Shown piece after piece: positions 5,641 to 12,029 of a stretch of 12,938 nt of DNA. The notes beneath the pieces are model-generated. The model was not told where the DNA came from, ran no database searches, and saw only the letters and a list, made by a program, of their open reading frames with translations. How positions within the stretch are numbered: the first letter of the stretch is position 1; the number at the start of each line of letters is the position of its first letter. Source of the DNA: Burkholderiales bacterium (GTDB taxonomy: Bacteria; Pseudomonadota; Gammaproteobacteria; Burkholderiales; SG8-39). The DNA lies in the NCBI GenBank assembly GCA_919902965.1, contig CAKKSJ010000396.1, positions 1 to 12,938 of the forward strand. The letters run 5' to 3'. The position numbers were made by a program, and so were the translations under genes.

Positions 5641-6873
5641 TCAGACTGCGCTCTGCGCCAAGGAAAGAACCAAACGTACTAGATCCGCCTGCCGGTTCAC
5701 ACGCGTCTTCGGGTAGATCTCCTTGACATGAGAGCGCACCGTCTCCTCGGAAACGCGCAGGCGGGCTGCCACCTGCTTGTAGGTCCCGCCGCTCGAAAAC
5801 GCGAGCGCGACCTTCGCCTGCGCTCCGGTCATCCCGTACAGGGTGATCAGCCGGTCCGCGCTGGGCAATTGCAGCGCCGAAGGATCGATGATGAAAACGA
5901 CGTACCTGACCGCCTCGCCTTGCGCAGTCCACGCATCGGCCACCGGCACCGCAGCACACTGGATCGCATAATGCCCCTTGCCGTCACTGCGCACGATGCG
6001 GCATCCTTCCAGAAAATGCGCCTGCTCCGTCTCGGGGGTGTCCCTGACTGCGGCCAGCCAGCGCGACAGCTTGTGCGATCGCTTCGCGGCAGAGTTGCTT
6101 CCAAGCTGCTGATCGGCGTTTATCGAGATGCCGTCGTGACGGCTCACCGCCCCTCGGGCGGCCTGGTTCAGATGCAGCACCTGCATGCTCTCATTGAGCA
6201 GCACCACTCCGAAATTCAGGCGATCGAGCGCAGCCAGCAGGGAAGTGTATTGCAGTCTGGCGGTGTCGAGCCGCTGCATCAGGCCAAGACCGCGGGAGAT
6301 ATGGGTGGTAACCAGCTTCAGCCATTGAGTATCCGCCCGATCGAACCCGGGCTCATGGGCGTCGCGAAAGATAGAGATCGAAGTGGCGGGCAGGCCGGGC
6401 GTGCCTTCAAAAACTACGCATGTGCATAAGCGCCCAATACCGATGGTGCTGAGAAACTCCCGGTAGAACCGCGATGCGAGAAATTCAGCGCGGGGAACAA
6501 TATCGTCATCGACCAACACTTCGCCGATGCGCAATTGCCCGTGCGCCTGCGCGCGCTGGGCCCAGATGTCATGTTCGATGTAAGAGCTGCCCCACAACTG
6601 CAACGCGGCCTCGTCGATTCCCGCCGGAAACAGCAGCCCGCCGTGCTGGGGCGCAAGGTACGGCGTGAACAGCAGACCTTTGGAGGAGCCGAGCGAGGCG
6701 GCAATGGCCGCAACGACTGCGTTCCACCGCTCCGGATGAACGCTGGCGTCGTAGATCTGGTGGACTAAATCGGATAGATGGTTCGCATCCCGTTTCGTCG
6801 AAATCGCTTGGTGCAATGGATTCAAAGCCAGCCGCCGCATAAGAAAGGACGCGCATTGTGCCAGTAAACGCAT
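5641..6873 (-). CDS. LuxR-family transcriptional regulator with N-terminal sensor region
   Basis: The frame gives 417 residues from a GTG at 6894, 410 from an ATG at 6873 or 399 from an ATG at 6840. The GTG lies inside an inverted repeat and has no ribosome binding site, and the family-like part (LSDLVHQIYDASVHPERW) starts well after 6840. I use 6873, which has AGGA close by, but 6840 is equally possible. The C-terminal 65 residues are a LuxR/GerE DNA-binding domain: LYGMTGAQAKVALAFSSG, then YKQVAARLRVSEETVRSHVKEIYPKTRVNRQADLVRLVLSL, with the recognition helix around SEETVRSHVKEI. The N-terminal half has no receiver or acyl-homoserine-lactone motif I recognise; residues about 215-340 could be a PAS-like sensor. 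It points the same way as larCEBA, 349 bp upstream, so it may regulate or be partly co-transcribed with the operon. Confidence 0.85.
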   Translation of the reverse strand: MRLLAQCASFLMRRLALNPLHQAISTKRDANHLSDLVHQIYDASVHPERWNAVVAAIAASLGSSKGLLFTPYLAPQHGGLLFPAGIDEAALQLWGSSYIEHDIWAQRAQAHGQLRIGEVLVDDDIVPRAEFLASRFYREFLSTIGIGRLCTCVVFEGTPGLPATSISIFRDAHEPGFDRADTQWLKLVTTHISRGLGLMQRLDTARLQYTSLLAALDRLNFGVVLLNESMQVLHLNQAARGAVSRHDGISINADQQLGSNSAAKRSHKLSRWLAAVRDTPETEQAHFLEGCRIVRSDGKGHYAIQCAAVPVADAWTAQGEAVRYVVFIIDPSALQLPSADRLITLYGMTGAQAKVALAFSSGGTYKQVAARLRVSEETVRSHVKEIYPKTRVNRQADLVRLVLSLAQSAV

Positions 6874-6883
6874 TTCCTGGATA

Positions 6884-6909
6884 GCGCATCCCACAGATAT
6901 GGGATGCGC
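6884..6909. repeat. Perfect 10-bp inverted repeat upstream of the LuxR-type gene
   Basis: GCGCATCCCA (6884-6893) and TGGGATGCGC (6900-6909) are exact reverse complements separated by 6 bp (CAGATA). The 26-bp dyad lies 11 bp upstream of the ATG at 6873, in the divergent region shared with the lipoprotein gene. It fits a dimeric operator, for example for autoregulation, or a 5' mRNA hairpin. It has no T-run, so it is not a terminator. Confidence 0.7.
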
Positions 6910-6915
6910 AGGGTG

Positions 6916-6944
6916 GCCGTATCCTAGAGCATGCCTGCCGTATC
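6916..6944. repeat. 8-bp direct repeat with 21-bp period
   Basis: GCCGTATC occurs at 6916-6923 and again at 6937-6944. The 21-bp start-to-start distance is two turns of DNA helix, so both copies face the same side. Both lie in the divergent intergenic region next to the inverted repeat. Such an arrangement suits cooperative binding by a regulator, but an 8-mer pair may also be chance. Confidence 0.35.
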
Positions 6945-7002
6945 GGCCTGGGCCCTGGACGGCGACCCGGGGCGCGCAAGCACGCCGCCAAACGTGTTCA
7001 AA

Positions 7003-7029
7003 CTATAAATACAGATCTATAAATACAGA
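7003..7029 (+). repeat. 13-bp tandem direct repeat containing two -10-like TATAAA boxes
   Basis: CTATAAATACAGA occurs at 7003-7015 and 7017-7029, one base apart. Each copy holds TATAAA, a good -10 match (7004-7009 and 7018-7023). TTCAAA at 6997-7002 is a possible -35 for the second copy, though its spacing (15 bp) is short. The repeat ends 14 bp before the lipoprotein ATG and just before its ribosome binding site GGGAG (7033-7037), so it probably carries that gene's promoter, possibly duplicated. Confidence 0.55.
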
Positions 7030-7043
7030 AATGGGAGAATGAA

Positions 7044-9080
7044 ATGAATTTACCAATGGTTTCAAGGACGGCCGCCAGCCTGTTGCTGGTCGGTTTGTTG
7101 GCTGGCTGCGGCAGTGATAGCACCGCTCCCGCCGCCGCACCTGCTGTAGTCGCACCCACCACCTTCACCGTCGCAGGCACCGCTGCCACCGGCGCCGCGT
7201 TGGATGGTGCAACCATCACCATCATCGGCAGCGACGGCACCAGCTACCCCGCCGCCGGCGCAGCGCCGATCGTTACTGGCGCCGATGGCAGCTATTCCAT
7301 CGTCCTGCCGCTCAGCGCCAAGCCTCCGTTCGTGGTCACTGCTGTCAAGAATGACGTCAGTCTGGTCAGCGTGGTCGCAGAAGCCAAGGACAGCACGGCC
7401 AATGTCACCCCGGTCACCAACCTGATCGCCTCGCGCCTGTCGAGCTCGGGCGACCCGGCCAAGCTGGCCGCTGAATTTTTGGCCGACCCGAAGCTGATCG
7501 ACCTGGCGAAGATCACCACCAGCGTTGCCGAGGTCGTCAAACTGGTCCAGCCGCTGATGGACGCGGTCGGCGACAGCACCAATCCCTTGAGCGGCAATAT
7601 CCAGGTCGCCGTTACCAACGGAACTGGCGCGGACAAGATGCTCGATTCGCTGTCAATCAGCATCACGCCGAACAGCGCATCTACGGTCAATATCGCAGTG
7701 TCAGTGAAACAGAAACAAGCCGAAGGCGAGCAGCCGGTGGTAATCGCGTTTAGCGGCGGTACCGGCGCCACGGCGCCCGCAGCGACGCTCCCGACAGTGG
7801 TGGCCACCGACCTGGTCACCAGCGGAAACGCCACCTTGATCTCCGACTTTCTGCAGCGCGTAACGGCTTGCTACGCCCTGCCGCAAACCGATCGCGTCGC
7901 TTCCGGCGGCACCACCGCTGCCGACATCAAGGCGGCGGCTTGCAAGGACGTCTTCGCCGGCAACGATCCCACAAGCTTCAAGAGCAGCGGCGCAATCGTA
8001 AGCTCGACCGGCGCCTGGTCCAGCATTTTTAACGCAAACGCCGTGGGTGTGAAGTTCGATCGCGGCAGCTACGAGTTCACGCGCGGCAACGGCGACCTGG
8101 TGATCGCCTTCCGCAGCACCGACAGCGCGGGCAATTCGAACAACCAAACGCTGGCGGTCAGAACCGACACCGACGGCAAGCTGCGGGCGATCGGCAATCA
8201 GTACAAATACAACGGCGGCGTGAACGCCTATCAGCAGCTGCGCAACTTCATCAACCAGCCGGCCGCAGATTATTACAGCACCGGCTACAACCTGACCGTC
8301 AACGCCACGGCCGACGTTGCGGACGTCGCCAAAGTCGTCGTCACCTCGCCATCGGGTAAGACCTTGGTTTTGATGCCGAGTTCGGGTTCGAACTATTTTC
8401 CCCTGGTGAAATCCGATTCCACGATTTCCGGCACCAGCTTCCTGCGTCTGGCAAGACAATATCTCGACACCGGCAACACTGGCGATCCGGCCCTGGCCGA
8501 TACCAGCGTCTTCTTCTCCCCGGATCGGTTTGATGCCGCGGCAATCCTTGCAATTCCGGCGCAAGCCAGATGGAAGTTCGACTACTATCTGAAGAGCGCT
8601 CCAACGGTGATCGACGCGACGCAGTACTTCACAACCCGCGCGCGCGCGACGACCATCGCCGAGCTGCAGACGCAGCCGCTGGCAAACATGGTCGACACGT
8701 TCTACGCCAGCGTTAAAGCGCAGCAAACGGTGGCCGGCGCCACAACCTTTGTTGCCGCAAACCCCGCCGACCCGGCGCAGCTCAAGTTCGACTGGGTGGT
8801 GCCGACGGGCGCTCTCGAACCGACCAGCATCCAGGTATACGGCAATTACGTATCGGCGCCCTTGACCAGATCGCCGTTCAACGACAAGAAAGCGGTCAAG
8901 TCCAGCGACCGCACCGGCACGATTGCCTGCAGCAGCGGCGGAAGCGGCGACACGCACTGCGACAGCGCTGGCAAATATGCAGCCAGCGTCCGCTTCAACG
9001 GCATGCACCTCTGGGCGCAGGACGCGGCGGGGCGCGATTTCGCGCACTTCTACGCCGTCTACACGGTTACCATTCCGTGA
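7044..9080 (+). CDS. Large secreted lipoprotein with carboxypeptidase-regulatory-like domain, function unknown
   Basis: The protein has 678 residues. The ATG at 7044 has GGGAG six bases upstream. The signal is a lipoprotein one: a hydrophobic stretch and then LLAGC, with Cys22 as the lipidated residue. A low-complexity Ala/Pro linker follows. Residues about 40-125 resemble a carboxypeptidase-regulatory-like beta domain (FTVAGTAATGAALDGATITI, TGADGSYSIVLPL, NVTPVTNLIASRL). The rest is Ser/Thr/Ala-rich and probably beta-rich, with short blocks such as KFDRGSYEFTRGNGDLVIAF and KVVVTSPSGKTLVLMP. The only other cysteines form two pairs, Cys276/Cys300 and Cys629/Cys639, as expected for disulfides in an exported protein. 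I recognise no catalytic motif. It is likely a cell-envelope or surface protein with adhesion or binding functions possible, but that is a guess. It is monocistronic, bounded by its own promoter region and terminator. Confidence 0.85.
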   Translation: MNLPMVSRTAASLLLVGLLAGCGSDSTAPAAAPAVVAPTTFTVAGTAATGAALDGATITIIGSDGTSYPAAGAAPIVTGADGSYSIVLPLSAKPPFVVTAVKNDVSLVSVVAEAKDSTANVTPVTNLIASRLSSSGDPAKLAAEFLADPKLIDLAKITTSVAEVVKLVQPLMDAVGDSTNPLSGNIQVAVTNGTGADKMLDSLSISITPNSASTVNIAVSVKQKQAEGEQPVVIAFSGGTGATAPAATLPTVVATDLVTSGNATLISDFLQRVTACYALPQTDRVASGGTTAADIKAAACKDVFAGNDPTSFKSSGAIVSSTGAWSSIFNANAVGVKFDRGSYEFTRGNGDLVIAFRSTDSAGNSNNQTLAVRTDTDGKLRAIGNQYKYNGGVNAYQQLRNFINQPAADYYSTGYNLTVNATADVADVAKVVVTSPSGKTLVLMPSSGSNYFPLVKSDSTISGTSFLRLARQYLDTGNTGDPALADTSVFFSPDRFDAAAILAIPAQARWKFDYYLKSAPTVIDATQYFTTRARATTIAELQTQPLANMVDTFYASVKAQQTVAGATTFVAANPADPAQLKFDWVVPTGALEPTSIQVYGNYVSAPLTRSPFNDKKAVKSSDRTGTIACSSGGSGDTHCDSAGKYAASVRFNGMHLWAQDAAGRDFAHFYAVYTVTIP

Positions 9081-9167
9081 TTGGACGGACTTGAGCACCT
9101 TGCGTCCCGTCCACAACCGGCCGGGTTCACGTATGGTGTAGTAACGCAGCAGTTTGCAGGACAAGAG

Positions 9168-9196
9168 GGCCGTCTGATACAGACGGCCTTTTTTTT
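9168..9196 (+). terminator. Rho-independent terminator of the lipoprotein gene
   Basis: A perfect 9-bp stem GGCCGTCTG/CAGACGGCC with an ATA loop is followed directly by eight T residues. It lies 87 bp after the lipoprotein stop and 92 bp before the CoA-transferase start, so the two plus-strand genes are separate transcription units. Confidence 0.93.
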
Positions 9197-9287
9197 GTCA
9201 GCAAGTTCAGACCGTGCGGCAGAAGGAGCGCCTCCTCCGGTGCTCCTATGCGAAAATGCGCCCTGTCGCAAACTCATCGGAACCGCA

Positions 9288-10481
9288 ATGCAACTTCCAC
9301 TCGAAGGTGTCAAAGTACTCGACCTGAGCCACGCGCTCGCCGGGCCGTTCTGCTCGACCATGCTCGCCGATTACGGCGCGCAGGTGATCAAAATCGAACC
9401 GCCCGGGCTGGGCGATATCGCGCGCGCCTGGGGCACGCCCCTGCCTGGCGGGGAAACGGATTATTTCATCAGCCTGCACCGCAACAAGCAGGGCATGGTG
9501 CTCGATCTGAAGAAACCAGAGGGCAAGGAAACTTTCCTGCGCCTGGTCGAGCGCTGCGACATCGTGCTGGAGAATTACCGCGCCGGCGCGCTGACCAAGC
9601 TTGGCCTCGACTACGCAACGGCGCGCAAGCGCAACCCCGGCATCATCTACTGCTCGATCTCCGGCTTCGGCCAGGACGGTCCTTACCGCGACCGCCCCGC
9701 GCTCGACCTGATCCTGCAGGCCGAGAGCGGCATGATCAGCGTCACCGGCGAAGCGGGCGGACACGGCGCCCGCGCGGGCGTGTCGATTGCCGACCTGACT
9801 GCGGGCATGAACGCCGCGTACGGCATCATGCTTGCGCTGCGCGCAAAGGAAAAAAGCGGCATCGGACAGTCGATAGACGTATCGATGATGGAAGGCCAGC
9901 TGGCGCTGCTCAGCACCATGCTCGGAAACTACTGTGCCACCGGCGCTATTCCCGCACCCATGGGCACCGCCTACAAGGCACTGCTGCCGTATCAAACCTT
10001 CCAAACCAGGACGCGCGATCTAGCGCTGGCCGTGGGCAGCGAAAAGCTGTGGAAGACCTTTTGCCCGGTAATCGGTTGCCCCGAGTTGGCCGATGACCCG
10101 CGCTTTCGCAGCAACGGCGAGCGCAACCGCAATCGCGAAGCACTGATTGAAAAGCTGCAAGAGGCCTTCCTCACGCGCAGCTACGAGGAGTGGGAAGAAC
10201 TGCTGACGAAGAATGGAATTCCTGTGGGCGCCATCAATAACCTCGCCCAAGTGGTCGAGCATCCGCAGGTGAAGTCGCGCAACTCCATCGTCGAGATCGA
10301 CCATCCGCGCGCGGGCAAGGTTCGCGTCGTCGGCGTTCCAGTGCGCCTGTCGGCGACGCCGGGCTCGATACGCGAACCGGCGCCGGCGCCGGGCGAACAC
10401 ACGGCGGCGGTGCTGCGGGACTTGCTCGGACTGGGCGCCGAAGAAATCGAGGCGCTGCGTAGCGCCGGCGCGCTGGGCTAA
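9288..10481 (+). CDS. CaiB/BaiF (class III) CoA-transferase
   Basis: The protein has 397 residues from the ATG at 9288, a normal length. The frame is open far upstream, but that part crosses the preceding terminator, and MQLPLEGVKVLDLSHALAGP is the standard family N-terminus. Other blocks are GAQVIKIEPPG (30-40), HRNKQGMVLDLKKPEGK (64-80), VLENYRAGALTKLGLDY (93-109), YCSISGFGQDGPY (121-133), Asp140 in RPALDLILQAESGM, which matches the catalytic aspartate that carries the acyl anhydride (Asp169 in formyl-CoA transferase), and IDVSMMEGQLALL (196-208). These enzymes move CoA between carboxylic acids in the cytoplasm, with substrates from oxalate to 2-hydroxyacids, carnitine and aromatics. Nothing here fixes the substrate, and the gene is not in an operon with an acyl-CoA enzyme. 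Upstream, only weak promoter-like elements near GCGAAAAT (9250-9257) are seen. Confidence 0.92.
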   Translation: MQLPLEGVKVLDLSHALAGPFCSTMLADYGAQVIKIEPPGLGDIARAWGTPLPGGETDYFISLHRNKQGMVLDLKKPEGKETFLRLVERCDIVLENYRAGALTKLGLDYATARKRNPGIIYCSISGFGQDGPYRDRPALDLILQAESGMISVTGEAGGHGARAGVSIADLTAGMNAAYGIMLALRAKEKSGIGQSIDVSMMEGQLALLSTMLGNYCATGAIPAPMGTAYKALLPYQTFQTRTRDLALAVGSEKLWKTFCPVIGCPELADDPRFRSNGERNRNREALIEKLQEAFLTRSYEEWEELLTKNGIPVGAINNLAQVVEHPQVKSRNSIVEIDHPRAGKVRVVGVPVRLSATPGSIREPAPAPGEHTAAVLRDLLGLGAEEIEALRSAGALG

Positions 10482-10505
10482 AGCCGGACCCGGCGATGAC
10501 CGGGC

Positions 10506-10889
10506 CTAGTTGTTTTTCGCGCCCTCGTTCACCCAGACTTTGAGGGTTTCGATGTCCGCATCCGGGAGCTTGTCCTTGCCGTGCGGCATGCGGATGGACG
10601 CATGCGCGCGCCCTTCCACCAGCATGTTGAGCGAGCTCGACAGCGCGTCGCCGGGCTTGACCAGCGGCCCGAACTTGCCGCCTTTCATCAGCGCGGGATA
10701 ATTCGTGGTATCCAGCCCGCTCGCAACAAAGCCCGCCTTGCCGGGCGCGTGACATTCGGAACAATTCTTGGTAAGTATCGGCTGCACGTCTTTGTTATAG
10801 CTTACTCCCGAGGACGTGCAGGCGGCGGTGGCGAGCAGCGCCACCGCGGCTAGCGCGCTTCCGGATACCGCTTTGAAACCGGCGCTCAT
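10506..10889 (-). CDS. Small exported monohaem c-type cytochrome
   Basis: The protein has 127 residues. The ATG at 10889 is chosen over an upstream GTG because AGGAG lies 7 bases before it and it begins a clean signal sequence: a hydrophobic run (ALAAVALLATAAC) ending at Cys24. Cys24 may be lipidated, although the residue at -3 is Thr rather than the usual Leu. The haem-binding motif is CSECH (Cys43, Cys46, His47), preceded by NKDVQPILTKN, and Met101 in RMPHGKDKL is the likely sixth haem ligand. The C-terminal PDADIETLKVWVNEGAKNN is the usual last helix. The DVQPIL...C..CH layout resembles planctomycete-type cytochrome c domains. It should carry electrons in the periplasm or at the membrane surface; partners are not visible here. 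It is monocistronic with its own promoter. Confidence 0.88.
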   Translation of the reverse strand: MSAGFKAVSGSALAAVALLATAACTSSGVSYNKDVQPILTKNCSECHAPGKAGFVASGLDTTNYPALMKGGKFGPLVKPGDALSSSLNMLVEGRAHASIRMPHGKDKLPDADIETLKVWVNEGAKNN

Positions 10890-10917
10890 GACGAATCTCC
10901 TGATTACTGACCTAGTG

Positions 10918-10946
10918 AATCTACCCCAGCGCACCACTTATGGCAA
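10918..10946 (-). promoter_or_regulatory. Sigma-70-type promoter of the cytochrome gene
   Basis: On the minus strand TTGCCA (10946-10941, 5 of 6 of the -35 consensus) and TAGATT (10923-10918, 4 of 6 of the -10) are 17 bp apart. Transcription would begin near 10911, leaving a leader of about 20 nt that just includes the AGGAG ribosome binding site (10901-10897). This is the best vegetative promoter seen in the window. Confidence 0.6.
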
Positions 10947-11026
10947 TCGACCCTCAATCCGGTCATGATTTCCCCGTGCAAAAAAGCCGATTTCGTGAGT
11001 ATGCGGGCGGGGAAATCATTCTACCT

Positions 11027-11032
11027 TATACT
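11027..11032 (+). promoter_or_regulatory. Candidate -10 element for the nitronate monooxygenase gene
   Basis: TATACT matches 5 of 6 bases of the -10 consensus, but the region 16-18 bp upstream is GC-rich with no -35. A start of transcription near 11039 would lie downstream of the in-frame ATG at 11034 and so supports translation from 11112. Confidence 0.3.
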
Positions 11033-11111
11033 CATGCAGTTCCCGTTTCCGGGCACCCCCGCCGCCTCCGGCCGGCAGGGCACGCGTTCGACAATTCAGG
11101 CGACACCGGCG

Positions 11112-12023
11112 ATGCACAGCGTAGTACGCGCCCTTGCACTTTGCGGGAACGAGGCTCCGATCTATCAGGCCGGACTGGGAGGCGTCGCGGGGCCGGATCT
11201 GGCCGCGGCGGTGAGCGAGGCCGGCGGTCTGGGCCATCTGGGTTGCATACGCCGCAGCGCCGCTGACGTGCGGCTATGGATACGCGCGACGCGCGCGAAA
11301 ACAGACCGGCCGTTCGGCGTCAATCTGGTGCCCCCGGGCGGCGGGCCGGACGGCTTCGAAGCGCAACTGCAAGTCGTGCTGGATGAGCGTCCGAAAGTCC
11401 TGTCGCTATTCTGGGGCGATTTCGCGCAAGTAATTCCGCGCGCCAAAGCGGCCGGTATCGTGACCATGGTGCAGATCGGATCGGTCGCCGAGGCGCGCAA
11501 GGCGGCGCGCGATGGCGCGGACATGGTGATCGCACAGGGTATCGAGTCGGGCGGCCATGTGCGCGGCAAGGTCGGACTCATGGCCTTGCTCCCCGCCGTC
11601 GTCGAGGCGATTGCGCCCGTGCCGGTGTTGGCCGCTGGCGGCATCGCCGATGCTGCTGCGGTGGATGCGGTGCTGCGTATGGGCGCGGCCGGCGCCTGGG
11701 TCGGCACCCGCTTTGTCGTCAGCCACGAGTCGCTGGCGCACGACATCTACAAGCAGCGCCTCATCGAGGCGGGCACCGACGATACCTACCATGGCCATTT
11801 TTATTCCTACGGCTGGAAGCTCGGAACGCCTTATCGCGCCATCCGCAGCAGGGAGCGCTGGAACCCCTATCACCTGATCGCCGGCGGCGCGCGCAGGAGC
11901 GACGATGAAAAACACGCGCGCAGTTTTTCAGTGTACGGCGGTCAGGGCGTGGACAAGATCAGGGAAATTCTGAGCGCGCGCGAAATTGTCGCACGCCTGC
12001 TGCAGCGCGGCTCGGGCGCCTAG
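11112..12023 (+). CDS. Nitronate monooxygenase (2-nitropropane dioxygenase) family flavoprotein
   Basis: The protein has about 303 residues from the ATG at 11112. The frame is open to 10965, with an ATG at 11034, but family homology begins only at the NEAPIYQAGLGGVAGPDLAAAV block. No start has a strong ribosome binding site. The TIM-barrel, FMN-binding signatures are present: AAAVSEAGGLGHLGCIRR near the N-terminus, FGVNLV, VTMVQIGSVAEARKAARDGADMVIAQGIESGGH (with the His expected to act in catalysis), PVLAAGGIADAAAVDAVLRMGA and AWVGTRFVVSHES for the phosphate. Such enzymes oxidise alkyl nitronates, and some relatives act in fatty acid or aromatic metabolism, so the true substrate is open. The C-terminal segment GHFYSYGWKLGTPYRAIRSR differs from classical enzymes and belongs to a distinct subgroup. 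It converges on the cyclase gene with 6 bp between stops. Confidence 0.85.
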   Translation: MHSVVRALALCGNEAPIYQAGLGGVAGPDLAAAVSEAGGLGHLGCIRRSAADVRLWIRATRAKTDRPFGVNLVPPGGGPDGFEAQLQVVLDERPKVLSLFWGDFAQVIPRAKAAGIVTMVQIGSVAEARKAARDGADMVIAQGIESGGHVRGKVGLMALLPAVVEAIAPVPVLAAGGIADAAAVDAVLRMGAAGAWVGTRFVVSHESLAHDIYKQRLIEAGTDDTYHGHFYSYGWKLGTPYRAIRSRERWNPYHLIAGGARRSDDEKHARSFSVYGGQGVDKIREILSAREIVARLLQRGSGA

Positions 12024-12029
12024 CTGCGC

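Noticed and set aside
7701..9164. Long minus-strand open frame of 487 codons over the lipoprotein gene
   Set aside because: It is antisense to a gene with a lipobox, ribosome binding site and terminator. The translation has no known motif and runs across the plus-strand signals.
9224..9247. AGGAGC...GCTCCT hairpin upstream of the CoA-transferase gene
   Set aside because: Six base pairs with a 12-nt loop in GC-rich DNA is weak, and nothing else suggests a riboswitch or attenuator.
9081..9287. N-terminal extension of the CoA-transferase by 69 residues
   Set aside because: It would translate through the intrinsic terminator at 9168-9196 and has no family similarity.
10484..10508. CCCGG/CCGGG hairpin between the CoA-transferase and cytochrome stops
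   Set aside because: The stem is short and the following bases are only loosely T-rich on the plus strand, with none on the minus strand; not strong enough to call a terminator.
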